Positions 10,562 to 18,835 of a DNA stretch of 64,000 nucleotides are shown here, piece after piece; the stretch's first letter is position 1, and every line of letters starts with the position of its first letter. The notes under the pieces were generated by a model. The model was not told the origin of the DNA and did no database searches. It saw only the letters and a program-made list of their open reading frames with translations. This DNA comes from Chitinivorax sp. PXF-14 (GTDB lineage Bacteria > Pseudomonadota > Gammaproteobacteria > Burkholderiales > SCOH01): positions 1 through 64,000 of the forward strand of contig NZ_JBFNXJ010000004.1 in NCBI RefSeq assembly GCF_040812015.1, in the 5' to 3' direction. The translations under genes were made by a program, and so were the position numbers.

Positions 10562-10568
10562 GGGCGCG

Positions 10569-10907
10569 ATGATGGAGATGCTGATTGCCATATCGCTCAT
10601 CGCCGGCGCCGGCTTCACGCTGATCGGCTCGCTCGGCCTGTGGCGGCTGCCTGACCTCTACATGCGGCTGCATGGCCCATCCAAGGCCACCACGCTCGGT
10701 CTGGGCTGCCTGCTGGTGGCGTCAATGCTGCATTTCAGCCGCAGCGGCTGGAGCCTGCAGGAGCTGCTGGTGACGTTCTTCCTGCTGCTGACGGCACCGA
10801 TCAGCGCCCAGCTGCTGGCCCGTGCCGGGCTGGCCCGCCGCGTGCACTCGCAGGCCAAGGCGCCCGACGACGGGCACGCCGCGCCGCCAGCCGCGGCCGA
10901 CGACTGA
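10569..10907 (+). CDS. mrpG: Mrp antiporter subunit G
   Basis: A 112-residue subunit with three membrane helices and the family block GSLGLWRLPDLYMRLHGPSK followed by the helix with TTLGLGCLL. ATG at 10569 is chosen because GAGGGCG precedes it; an in-frame TTG at 10554 is possible but would overlap mrpF more. The tail (Ala/Asp-rich, about 20 residues) is cytoplasmic. It is the last gene of the Mrp operon, and the next gene converges on it. Confidence 0.92.
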   Translation: MMEMLIAISLIAGAGFTLIGSLGLWRLPDLYMRLHGPSKATTLGLGCLLVASMLHFSRSGWSLQELLVTFFLLLTAPISAQLLARAGLARRVHSQAKAPDDGHAAPPAAADD

Positions 10908-10925
10908 TCGCTCGCCGCAGCCGGC

Positions 10926-12281
10926 TCAGCCCTGCCTGCGCCGCAGCAATGCGGTGAGGATCGGCGGCGTCAGCAGCGTGGTGAGGATCACCACCACCAC
11001 GATCACCGAGAACATCAGCTCGCTGACCACGCCGACCTGCTTGCCGACGACGGCGAAGATCAGGCCGACCTCGCCGCGCGGCGCCATGCCCCAGCCGACC
11101 AGCCATTTGTCCACCGGGCCCGCGGCGAGCCCCGACACCAGCTTGCCCGCAAAGGCCACGGCGGCGATGGCGAGCGCGATGCCGAGCACTGCCGGGTCGA
11201 ACAGCGTGGCGAGCCTCACCTGCATGCCGGTGTAGAGGAAGAACAGCGGCACCAGGAAATAACCGAGCGGCGCCATCAGGTCCTGCAGCCGATGGCGCGT
11301 GCAGCGTTCGAGCGCGGCTTCGACGGCCCGCCGCGTGCCCGGGTCGGCCTCGCCGATGGCGGCCCGCACCTCGCTGACCACCGGCGGCGGTGCGAATTTT
11401 GCGAACTGCACCTGATCGAGCACCAGGCCGGCCGCGAAGGCGCCGACGATGGGCGCGAGCCCGATGCGGTTGGCGGCGTAGGCGAACACCAGGCAGAACG
11501 CGATCAGCAGCGTGAATTTCATCCCCGTGCCGGTATGGATGCGCGACAGGGCACGCGACAGCGGGCCGGCACTGACGCGGCCGATGACGATGGCGGCGGC
11601 GAGGAACAGGATTGCCTTGCCGCTGATCCACACGATGTCGCCCACGCCGACCGAGCCGGTGCGGGCCACGGCCGACACCACCGCCAGGATCACCAGGCCG
11701 ATCACGTCGTCGATGACGGCCGCGCCCAGCACGATCTGCGCCTCCTTCAGATGGAGCTTGCCGAGGTCCTGAAACACACGCCCGGTGATGCCGACCGAGG
11801 TGGCCGTCAGCGCCGCACCGAGGAACAGGTAGGCGTTGCCGGGCAGGCCCGGCATCAGCCACGGGCCGACCAGCAGCGTACCCAGTGCGAACGGCGCTGC
11901 GACACCCACGCAGGCCACCCAGAAGGCGCGCCAGCCCACGCTCTTCATCGTATCGAGATCGGATTCGAGGCCGATCTGGAACAGCAGGATGACGACGCCG
12001 AGCTCGGCCAGAAAGGCGATGATCGCATCGTGCCTGACACCCTCGAACAGCGGCACGCCAAGCAGCGTCAGGTTGCCCAGCAGTACCCCCATCAGCAGCT
12101 CGCCGAGCACTGCCGGCTGGCCCGCGCGCTCGATCAGCGTGGATAGCTTGGCCAACACCAGCAGCACGGCGATCCACAGGAAATGTTCGGCGGCCGGGGC
12201 ATCACCGGCATGGGCCAGGGCCGGGAACAGCGTCGCGGCGGCGAGCAGGGGGCGGGGCAGTCTGGCGCGGCGGCCGGGCAT
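10926..12281 (-). CDS. Cation:proton antiporter, CPA2 family
   Basis: A 451-residue integral membrane antiporter (KefB/NhaS3-like Na+/H+ or K+/H+ exchanger fold) with about 12-13 helices. Motifs seen: LGEVGVILLFQIGLESDLD-like half-helix (here LGVVILLFQIGLESDL), AAVIDDVIGLVIL with the paired Asp residues of the ion site, and PRGEVGLIFAVVG near the end. No C-terminal TrkA-N domain follows, so it is not a full KefB/C. The N-terminus looks like a cleavable signal (Leu/Ala core ending AHA-GD). The ATG at 12281 has GGAGA upstream and is preferred to 12293. It faces the Mrp operon, making this region rich in ion exchangers. Confidence 0.92.
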   Translation of the reverse strand: MPGRRARLPRPLLAAATLFPALAHAGDAPAAEHFLWIAVLLVLAKLSTLIERAGQPAVLGELLMGVLLGNLTLLGVPLFEGVRHDAIIAFLAELGVVILLFQIGLESDLDTMKSVGWRAFWVACVGVAAPFALGTLLVGPWLMPGLPGNAYLFLGAALTATSVGITGRVFQDLGKLHLKEAQIVLGAAVIDDVIGLVILAVVSAVARTGSVGVGDIVWISGKAILFLAAAIVIGRVSAGPLSRALSRIHTGTGMKFTLLIAFCLVFAYAANRIGLAPIVGAFAAGLVLDQVQFAKFAPPPVVSEVRAAIGEADPGTRRAVEAALERCTRHRLQDLMAPLGYFLVPLFFLYTGMQVRLATLFDPAVLGIALAIAAVAFAGKLVSGLAAGPVDKWLVGWGMAPRGEVGLIFAVVGKQVGVVSELMFSVIVVVVILTTLLTPPILTALLRRRQG

Positions 12282-12415
12282 GCGTATCTCCATCGACGGT
12301 TTGCCAGTATTGAAGCCCAAGCCTGGCCGGGCGTCCATTCGGAAAACACGTAGCAGCGCAGGCCGTACCGCCATGCCGTCAAGGCCCATGGCGGCGCGGC
12401 GGCCAGCCACCCGCC

Positions 12416-12469
12416 TTGATCTGTATCAAGATTGGCGGTTCATGATGCGCTTATATTGCACCGCAATAT
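12416..12469 (+). promoter_or_regulatory. FNR/Anr-type class II promoter with overlapping operator
   Basis: TTGATCTGTATCAA at 12416-12429 is a perfect FNR box (TTGAT-N4-ATCAA). A -10 hexamer TATATT lies at 12452-12457, which puts +1 at 12464 and the box centre at exactly -41.5, the class II position. A second perfect palindrome, ATATTGC-ACC-GCAATAT (12453-12469), covers the -10 and +1 and could bind a repressor. It drives the gene at 12497. Sites are seen directly; regulation is inferred. Confidence 0.75.
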
Positions 12470-12496
12470 GAACGGGCATCGATACGGGAGCGACAC

Positions 12497-13276
12497 ATGG
12501 CGATAGAGCTATACAACGATGGCGAGCACATCTGCCTGATGTTCGAAGACCTGGTGGACGATACCGCGGGCGCCGTGCAGGCCAACCAGTTCCTCATCGT
12601 CACCGGCGGCGAGGGCGCCTTGATCGACCCCGCCGGCAACATGACCTATTCCTCGCTGCTGATGGCGATGAGCCGCTATTTCCCGGCGCGCGAGCTGAAG
12701 TACATCCTGGCCTCGCACCAGGACCCGGACATCGTCGCCTCGCTCAACAAGTGGATGGTGTCGTCCAACTGCAAGCTGGTCGTCTCCAAGCTGTGGGGGC
12801 GTTTCGTGCCGCATTTCTGCTCGGCGGGCAATCTCGACGGGCGCATCATCCCGGTGCCGGACGAGGGCATGAACATCATGCTCGGCGGGACCCGCATCAA
12901 GGCCGTGCCCGCACACTTCCTGCATGCCGAGGGCAATTTCCATTTCTATGACGAGCGCTCGAAGATCCTGTTCTCGGGCGATCTCGGCGCCTCGCTCGTG
13001 CATCACGAGGCGGTGGCCAGGCCCATCACCACGGCGGCCGAGGTGCGCGAGCACATCGCCTGCATGGAGGGCTTCCACCGCCGCTACATGGTGTCGAACA
13101 AGGCCTGCCGGCTATGGGCGGCGATGGCGTGCGAGATGGACATCGCCTGGTTGGTGCCGCAGCATGGCCGCAGCTTCAAGGGGCGCGAGGCGATCGGCGC
13201 CTTCATCGACTGGATCGAGCGGCTCGAATGCGGCATCGACCTGTTCACCGGGCAACACTACTGTGTGCCGGCCTGA
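12497..13276 (+). CDS. MBL-fold di-iron protein, oxygen-binding ODP/flavodiiron-like
   Basis: A 259-residue metallo-beta-lactamase-fold protein lacking a flavodoxin domain. Candidate metal ligands resemble flavodiiron/ODP proteins rather than hydrolases: H74, D76 and D78 in SHQDPD, H143 in HFLHAEGN, D162 in SGDLG and H223 in PQHGRSF. The HxDxD form and the HAEGNFHFYD strand are characteristic of stand-alone ODP domains that bind O2 at a di-iron centre and act as oxygen sensors or reductases. The ATG at 12497 has GGGAG upstream. The FNR box in its promoter fits a role under low oxygen. It converges on the Anbu operon with six bases between stops. Enzymatic activity is not proven by sequence. 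Confidence 0.85.
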   Translation: MAIELYNDGEHICLMFEDLVDDTAGAVQANQFLIVTGGEGALIDPAGNMTYSSLLMAMSRYFPARELKYILASHQDPDIVASLNKWMVSSNCKLVVSKLWGRFVPHFCSAGNLDGRIIPVPDEGMNIMLGGTRIKAVPAHFLHAEGNFHFYDERSKILFSGDLGASLVHHEAVARPITTAAEVREHIACMEGFHRRYMVSNKACRLWAAMACEMDIAWLVPQHGRSFKGREAIGAFIDWIERLECGIDLFTGQHYCVPA

Positions 13277-13282
13277 GCCCAG

Positions 13283-14026
13283 CTATCCCTGGTCCCAGCC
13301 CCAGTCGGCCGTCGGCAGCGAGGCGAACGCCGCGCGCAGGCACTCGCCCCAGCCGCGGCGGATCTGCTGGAAGTAGGCGTCGTCTTCCTCGACACGGCGT
13401 TTGAGGCCTGCGCCGAGGCTGTCGGCGCGGTATAGCAGCATGTCGATCGGCAGGCCGACCGACAGATTGCTCTTCATCGTCGAATCGAAGCTGATCAGCG
13501 CGCACTTGGCGGCTTCGGGCAGCGCGGTCTGGTAGGAGATCACGCGGTCGATGATCGGCTTGCCGTACTTGGCCTCGCCGATCTGGAAATAGGGCGTGTC
13601 GATCGTGGCCTCGATGAAATTGCCCTGCGGGTAGAGGTTGAACAGCCGCTGGTGCTCGCCCGCAATCTGCCCGCCGAGCAGAAACGAGCAGCCGAAGTCG
13701 ATATTCGACTGCGACAGCGCCGGGCCGTCGCGCTGGCCGATCTCGCGCAGGGTCTCGCCGACGAGGCAGGCCGCGTCGTACATCGAGGCGACGGTGTAGA
13801 GGTTGTGGCCGTCCGGCTCGGCCTTGGCGCGCTGGCGCAGCAGGCTGACCACGCTCTGCGTGGTGGCGAGGTTGCCGGCGGACAGCAGGACGAGCTGGCG
13901 TTCGCCTTCGCGCTCGAAGGTCTGCATCTTGCGAAAGGTCGAGACATGATCGACCCCCGCATTGGTGCGGGAGTCGGACGCGAACAGCATGCCTGTCTCC
14001 AGGCGCATCGCAACACAGTAGGTCAT
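13283..14026 (-). CDS. Anbu, proteasome-like N-terminal nucleophile hydrolase
   Basis: A 247-residue member of the Anbu (ancestral beta-subunit) family. After removal of Met1 the catalytic Thr2 becomes N-terminal (M-TYCVAMRLETG). D18 in FASDSRTNAGVD and K33 in TFRKM complete the Ntn active site. Anbu proteins assemble into open helical or ring oligomers; substrates are not established and peptidase activity has been hard to show. It is the last gene of a four-gene minus-strand operon whose members (ATP-grasp, alpha-E, transglutaminase-like) repeatedly travel with Anbu, suggesting a peptide ligation/cleavage pathway. The assignment to Anbu is firm; the role is inference. Confidence 0.93.
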   Translation of the reverse strand: MTYCVAMRLETGMLFASDSRTNAGVDHVSTFRKMQTFEREGERQLVLLSAGNLATTQSVVSLLRQRAKAEPDGHNLYTVASMYDAACLVGETLREIGQRDGPALSQSNIDFGCSFLLGGQIAGEHQRLFNLYPQGNFIEATIDTPYFQIGEAKYGKPIIDRVISYQTALPEAAKCALISFDSTMKSNLSVGLPIDMLLYRADSLGAGLKRRVEEDDAYFQQIRRGWGECLRAAFASLPTADWGWDQG

Positions 14027-14070
14027 GGCATCAAACTAGCCGAAAGCCGCTGGGCGGACAAGCGTCGCGC

Positions 14071-14862
14071 TCATTGATCGTCGAGCCATACCCAGGCCGA
14101 GGCATCCATCTCTTCCGCGCCGCCGCCGTTGCGCACGCCGCGGATCGGGCAGGCGTCGAGGTAGTCCATGCCGATGGCGAGCTTCAGATGATTGTCGTTG
14201 GCCGGTGTGCCGTTGGCGATGTCGAAGCTGTGCCAGCGGCCGTTGATCCACGCCTCGGCCCAGGCGTGGCTCGCCACGTGGCGCGCCACATGGCCCGGCG
14301 AGTAGATGTAGCCGCTGACATAGCGCGCCGGCACGCCGAGATGGCGGCTGCACGACAGGAATACGTGGGTGTGGTCCTGGCATACGCCTTGGCCGCGCGC
14401 GAAGGCTTCGGCGGCCGAGGTCTGCACCGTGGTTTCGCCGGGCGTGAACGGCATGTGCTCGCGGATGGCGAGCATCAGCCTGGTCAGTGCGAACTCGATA
14501 TGTGCCTCGTCGCGATAGCCATCGGCGAAGGCCTTCAAGGGCTCGTCCGGCGCCGTGAGCTCGGTGTGGCGCAGGAAGAACAGCGGCGGCAGCTTGTCTT
14601 CGGGCTCCGGCCCCAGGTCGTCGGTCTCGACCACGCCATGCGCCTTGATGCTGATTTCCTGGTGCGGGAAATCGAGCGTCAGCACGTGCAGGATGTTGCC
14701 GTAAGGGTCGACGCTCTTGAACGCCGGCACCGGCAGCTCGAGCTCCCAGTCGAGCACGCGCTGGCGCAGGCTGCTGTGCGGCGTCAGGCGCAGGTACTGG
14801 GTGCTGTGGCGCACCGGGGCATCGTAGCGGTAGATGGTTTCGTGGCTGATCGAGAGTCGCAT
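14071..14862 (-). CDS. Transglutaminase-like cysteine peptidase of the Anbu operon
   Basis: A 263-residue protein with an N-terminal beta-domain (MRLSISHETIYRYDAPVRHS) typical of the Anbu-associated family, then a transglutaminase-like core. The catalytic Cys is in GQGVCQDHTHVF, His in SHAWAEAWING and Asp in WHSFDIANG. Proteins of this group are predicted to cleave or form isopeptide/peptide bonds. The ATG at 14862 is used because the family N-terminus begins there; the longer frame upstream overlaps the alpha-E gene. It lies 44 bases before Anbu. Confidence 0.92.
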   Translation of the reverse strand: MRLSISHETIYRYDAPVRHSTQYLRLTPHSSLRQRVLDWELELPVPAFKSVDPYGNILHVLTLDFPHQEISIKAHGVVETDDLGPEPEDKLPPLFFLRHTELTAPDEPLKAFADGYRDEAHIEFALTRLMLAIREHMPFTPGETTVQTSAAEAFARGQGVCQDHTHVFLSCSRHLGVPARYVSGYIYSPGHVARHVASHAWAEAWINGRWHSFDIANGTPANDNHLKLAIGMDYLDACPIRGVRNGGGAEEMDASAWVWLDDQ

Positions 14863-14908
14863 GGTGTCGTGCCTTTCCGTTGTTGGGCCGGTGGCGCCTC
14901 GTGGGCGC

Positions 14909-15841
14909 TCAGGCGGCTTCCAGATAACTGCGATGAATGGCAAAGCCGAGCTGGGTGGTGTCGGCGATGAAATGGTCGAGGTAGCGCTGCAGGCCCTCGG
15001 CGAAGATGTCGTCGATATGGCCGTAGGTAAGCCGCGCCTTCAGTTCCGCCGCCAGACGCTTGGCCGGGTGGCCGGTGTTGCCCTCGATATTGGGCAGGAT
15101 CTGCGAGATCTCGTCGAACGCCGCGCGCAGGCTGCGTGGCACGTCAGGGCGCAGGATCAGGAGTTCGGCGACACGCTGCGGCGTGATGCGGTCGCGGTAG
15201 ATGTCGCGGTAGGCCTCGAAGGCGCTCACCGAGCGTAACAGCGCCGCCCACTGGTAGTAGTCGAGGATGTTCTCGCTGACCGGCTCGCTGTCCTTGATCT
15301 GCTTGAACTTCACATTGAGGATGCGCGCGGTGTTGTCGGCGCGCTCGATGAAGGTGCCGAGCCGCGAGAAATGAAAGGCATCGTTGCGCAGGATGGTGCC
15401 GTAGGTGACGCCACGGAACAGGTGCGAGCGCTCCTTCACCCAGTCGAGCAGCGCCGAGGCGGTGGCTGCGTCGAGGTCGCGCCGCGCCCACTCGCGCATT
15501 TCGAGCCAGGTCGCATTGAGCTGCTCCCACATCTCCGAGGTGATCTTGCCGCGCACGACTCGGGCGTTTTCGCGCGCATAGCGGATGCAGTTGAAGATGC
15601 TGGCCGGGTTGTCGGCATCGATCGCCAGCGCGCGCAGCACGGCCTCTGCCATGGGCTCGCCATAGCGCTCGCGGTAGCTCTCGGTCTGCCCGGTGACATC
15701 GAGCGGCACCATCAGCTCGGCGCTACCGCCGCCATGCAGCAGCGACATCTGCAGGCTCACGTCGAGCAGGCGCGCGGTGTTCTCGGCGCGCTCCATATTG
15801 CGCGCCATCCAGTACAGGCATTCGGCTGTGCGACTGAGCAT
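14909..15841 (-). CDS. Alpha-E domain protein of the Anbu operon
   Basis: A 310-residue, almost all-helical protein of the alpha-E family (formerly DUF403). It begins MLSRTAECLYWMARNMERAENTARLLDV and repeats the related AFHFSRLGTFIERADNTARIL in the middle, showing the internal duplication of the fold. No catalytic residues are known. The family is almost always encoded next to a circularly permuted ATP-grasp enzyme and is thought to act as its partner. Its ATG abuts the stop of the ATP-grasp gene with no gap, implying coupled translation. Confidence 0.92.
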   Translation of the reverse strand: MLSRTAECLYWMARNMERAENTARLLDVSLQMSLLHGGGSAELMVPLDVTGQTESYRERYGEPMAEAVLRALAIDADNPASIFNCIRYARENARVVRGKITSEMWEQLNATWLEMREWARRDLDAATASALLDWVKERSHLFRGVTYGTILRNDAFHFSRLGTFIERADNTARILNVKFKQIKDSEPVSENILDYYQWAALLRSVSAFEAYRDIYRDRITPQRVAELLILRPDVPRSLRAAFDEISQILPNIEGNTGHPAKRLAAELKARLTYGHIDDIFAEGLQRYLDHFIADTTQLGFAIHRSYLEAA

Positions 15842-17272
15842 TTAATCCTCCAGAATCCAGGTGTCCTTGGTGCCACCACCCTGCGACGAATTGACCACCA
15901 GCGAGCCCTCCTTCAGCGCCACGCGGGTCAGGCCGCCGGCGACCAGCTGCACCTTGCGCCCAGACAGCACGAAAGGCCGCAGGTCGATGTGGCGCGGGGC
16001 GATGCCGGCCTCGACGAACGTCGGGCAGGTGGATAAAGAGAGCGTCGGTTGTGCGATGAAGTTCGATGGATCTGCCAAAACGCGTGCGCGATAGGCCTCG
16101 ATCTCGGCCCGGCTCGCGGCCGGCCCGACAAGCATGCCGTAGCCTCCGGCACCGTGGACTTCCTTCACCACCAGTTCGGGCAAATGTGCGAGCACGTATG
16201 CGAGATCGTCGGGCTTCCTGAGCTGCCAGGTCGGCACGCTGTGGAGGATGGGCTCCTCATCGAGATAGAAGCGGATCATGTCCGGCACATAGGGGTAGAT
16301 CGACTTGTCGTCGGCCACGCCGGTGCCCACCGCATTGCACACGGCGACCCGCCCCTGGCGGTAGACCGACATCAGCCCCGGCACGCCCAGCATCGAGTTC
16401 GGATTGAATTCGAGTGGGTCGAGATAGGCATCGTCGAGCCGGCGGTAGATCACGTCGACGCGCTGCGGCCCCGCTGTGGTGCGCATGTGCACCAGGCCAT
16501 CCTTGACGAACAGGTCCTGCCCCTCGACCAGCTCCACGCCCATCTGGCTCGCCAGGAAGGCATGCTCGAAATACGCGCTGTTGTACTGCCCCGGCGTGAG
16601 CACCACTACCGTCGGGTTGCCGACCTCGGGCGGCGCCACCGCGCGCAGCGTCTCCAGCAGCAGGTTGGGGTAGTGCTCGACCGGCGCCACACGGTGCCGG
16701 GCAAACAGCTCGGGGAACAGCCGCATCATCATCTTGCGGTTTTCCAGCATGTAACTGACGCCGGACGGCGTGCGCAGATTGTCCTCGAGCACATAGAAGC
16801 CGCCGTCGTGGTGGCGGATCACGTCGACCCCGGCGATGTGCGAATAGACCTGGTGAGGCAGGTCGAGCCCCTGCATCGCGATCTGGTAGCCCGTGTTGGT
16901 CAGGATCTGCGCCGCCGGCACCACGCCCGCCCTGAGGATGTGCTGCTCGTGGTAGATGTCGTGCAGGAAGCGGTTGAGCGCCGTCACGCGCTGGATGCAG
17001 CCGGTCTCGAGCGTCTGCCACTCGGCCGCCGAGATCACGCGCGGAATGGTATCGAACGGGATCAGCCGCTCGGCGCCGCTCTCGTCGCCATACACGGCAA
17101 AGGTGATGCCGACGCGGCGGAACAGCGTGTCGGCCTCGGCCTGCTTTTGCCGCAACCAGTCAAGCGGCTGCGGTTGCAGCCAGTCGTTGAACGCCCGGTA
17201 GGCGGGGCGGGGGATGCCGTCCAGCAGCATCTCGTCGTAATGGCTCGGGTCGAGCGGGGTGATGGCATGCAT
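15842..17272 (-). CDS. Circularly permuted ATP-grasp type 2 protein
   Basis: A 476-residue predicted amide/peptide ligase of the circularly permuted ATP-grasp group that accompanies alpha-E proteins. Recognisable segments are GVDVIRHHDGGFYVLEDNLR and PSGVSYMLENRKMMMRLFPE in the middle, VVKEVHGAGGYGMLVGP (glycine-rich nucleotide loop) and the C-terminal SQGGGTKDTWILED. In the known chemistry an acyl-phosphate is formed from a carboxylate and attacked by an amine; the substrate is unknown. The ATG at 17272 has GAGGAG eight bases upstream. It is the first gene of the operon (ATP-grasp, alpha-E, transglutaminase, Anbu). Confidence 0.93.
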   Translation of the reverse strand: MHAITPLDPSHYDEMLLDGIPRPAYRAFNDWLQPQPLDWLRQKQAEADTLFRRVGITFAVYGDESGAERLIPFDTIPRVISAAEWQTLETGCIQRVTALNRFLHDIYHEQHILRAGVVPAAQILTNTGYQIAMQGLDLPHQVYSHIAGVDVIRHHDGGFYVLEDNLRTPSGVSYMLENRKMMMRLFPELFARHRVAPVEHYPNLLLETLRAVAPPEVGNPTVVVLTPGQYNSAYFEHAFLASQMGVELVEGQDLFVKDGLVHMRTTAGPQRVDVIYRRLDDAYLDPLEFNPNSMLGVPGLMSVYRQGRVAVCNAVGTGVADDKSIYPYVPDMIRFYLDEEPILHSVPTWQLRKPDDLAYVLAHLPELVVKEVHGAGGYGMLVGPAASRAEIEAYRARVLADPSNFIAQPTLSLSTCPTFVEAGIAPRHIDLRPFVLSGRKVQLVAGGLTRVALKEGSLVVNSSQGGGTKDTWILED

Positions 17273-17361
17273 CGTGTGCGCTCCTCGTGTTGAGCAAGCT
17301 AGTGCAAGCGCCGTGCCAGTGTCGGTTTTCCAGCTAAAACAGTAGCTTAATCGGCAGCCAT

Positions 17362-17423
17362 CGGCACGGTTCCGTGCCGGCGCACCCGATCGGTGCGCCG
17401 GCCGCCGGGTTTTGAGGCGGCCG
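17362..17423. repeat. Three back-to-back GC-rich hairpins
   Basis: Three perfect 8-bp stems follow each other, each sharing one base with the next: 17362-17369 with 17372-17379 (2-base loop), 17379-17386 with 17392-17399 (5-base loop), 17399-17406 with 17416-17423 (9-base loop). They lie in the 292-base gap between the divergent ATP-grasp gene and the unknown gene at 17565. The rest of the gap shows no clear element apart from the two ribosome binding sites. Confidence 0.7.
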
Positions 17424-17564
17424 CACGGGCACGCCTGAAGCCCGCGGATTTGCACCGTCCGCTGTACTACAGTTAGGTGGGGGCGGCGTCGACCCCCATT
17501 GCCTCCCGTTCGCCGGCGCGATGCCGACGTCCCTTACCGGCCCAAGCATGGACAAGGAGCTGAC

Positions 17565-18476
17565 ATGGCCAGATATTTTGAAGGCAGGCGACAAGTCGCG
17601 ACGTTCTCTCACCTCTTGACCGACGAGCGGGCAAAAGTCGACTGCCGGATATTCGAGGAGTGGGTGGACATCGACAACAGCACCACCGTCCACTGTGGCG
17701 CCGAGGGCCAATGCACGGTCGAGAGGGAGATCGGGCTCAGCGAGAAGGCCACCTACACGCTGAAGGGCGCCATCGAGAGCACCATCGGCATCAAGGACGT
17801 GCTGAGCATCAAATCGCAGGTCGAGGAATCCATCGGCCACGAGGTGAACTGGAGCAGCGCGGTCAGGACAAGCAAGACCTTCCCCTACCGCGCGCCGAAG
17901 TGCGGCCGCTATACGCTCACCATCTACCAGTTGGTACGGATCTACGAGCTGACCTATTCCCGCAAGCGCTGGATCGCCTGGCAAGGCGAGGCATGGAGCC
18001 AGCGCTGGCTGCGGACCTTCCGCGAGGGCACCAACAACCACGATGCGCTGCCCGATGTCGAGCAATTCGACGACGGCTGCAAATGCGCCAGCCCGCCTGA
18101 GCATGCGCCGTCTGCCGACGGGGTGCTCGTGGTGGATTTCGGCCATATCAGCGTGCGCGCGCCCTACCGGCTGACCGACGACGGCTTCGAGGTGCAACTG
18201 GTCGACAAGGTGATTGCCTACAGCTTCACCGAGTACGCCTCGATCATGCGCGGCCTCGACAACGGCCTCGACACCGTGCTGCCGACCGACCTGATCCCCG
18301 CGCCGCTGCGCTTTCTTGGCGGCGTGCACGAGGCGGAGCTGGAAGCCAGGATCCAGCGGATCGTGATGGAAGAGGTGGGTACGGCCAGGCCGCTCGAAGG
18401 CGTGCTGATCGGCGCTGCCGCAGTGGGCCAGCTGTTGGTACCGCAAGTGCAAAAGCCGGAACCGCTCGAAGGCTGA
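17565..18476 (+). CDS. Uncharacterised protein, beta-rich, possibly pore-forming-like
   Basis: A 303-residue protein not recognised from sequence. The start is fixed by AAGGAG nine bases before the ATG. There is no signal peptide or membrane helix. Residues about 45-130 alternate polar and hydrophobic positions, are rich in Ser/Thr/Glu, and run into FPYRAPKCGRYTLTIYQLVR; this rhythm recalls the stem and flanking strands of aerolysin/ETX-MTX2 proteins, but that is only an impression. A CKC pair (DDGCKCASPP) marks a linker at about residue 180, and a second domain follows (VVDFGHISVRAPYRL onward). It is divergent from the Anbu operon. Function unknown. Confidence 0.75.
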   Translation: MARYFEGRRQVATFSHLLTDERAKVDCRIFEEWVDIDNSTTVHCGAEGQCTVEREIGLSEKATYTLKGAIESTIGIKDVLSIKSQVEESIGHEVNWSSAVRTSKTFPYRAPKCGRYTLTIYQLVRIYELTYSRKRWIAWQGEAWSQRWLRTFREGTNNHDALPDVEQFDDGCKCASPPEHAPSADGVLVVDFGHISVRAPYRLTDDGFEVQLVDKVIAYSFTEYASIMRGLDNGLDTVLPTDLIPAPLRFLGGVHEAELEARIQRIVMEEVGTARPLEGVLIGAAAVGQLLVPQVQKPEPLEG

Positions 18477-18835
18477 AACGGGGCGTTGGCGCTGCGCCCG
18501 GCTCATGCCCATCGGGCTGGCGGCAAGCGGCGCGGGCTGGCGCAGGCGTGTGAACGGACGGGTCCCTGGGGCTCGATGCCGGCGAGGCGAGGCGAGGCGC
18601 GGCCCGTGCCAGTGCGCATGGGGCGTCCGCCAGGCCGCGGTGAGGCGGCCAATCATGGCTGGGCGCGTGGCCGGGAGCGGCGCCCAGTGTGCCGATTCGG
18701 CCGTAGAAGCGCGTGGACCAAATGCCCTTCAACCCTTATAGTGGCTGCCGATTTTGATTGTCATTCCGGATGCCCCTATGACCCTGTTTCGCATTGCCGG
18801 CCCGTCCGGCTCACCCGTAGCGCGGGAGGCCCGCC
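18477..18835. other. 359-base intergenic stretch without a recognised gene
   Basis: GC-rich sequence with a short run of GGCGA repeats near 18582-18598. Toward its right end it becomes more AT-rich (18735-18765), where a promoter for the DUF808 gene may lie; no clear -35/-10 pair stands out. No RNA gene or coding region is supported. Confidence 0.4.

Noticed and set aside
18580-18600. GGCGA tandem repeats
   Set aside because: Only about three short copies; expected by chance in such GC-rich DNA.
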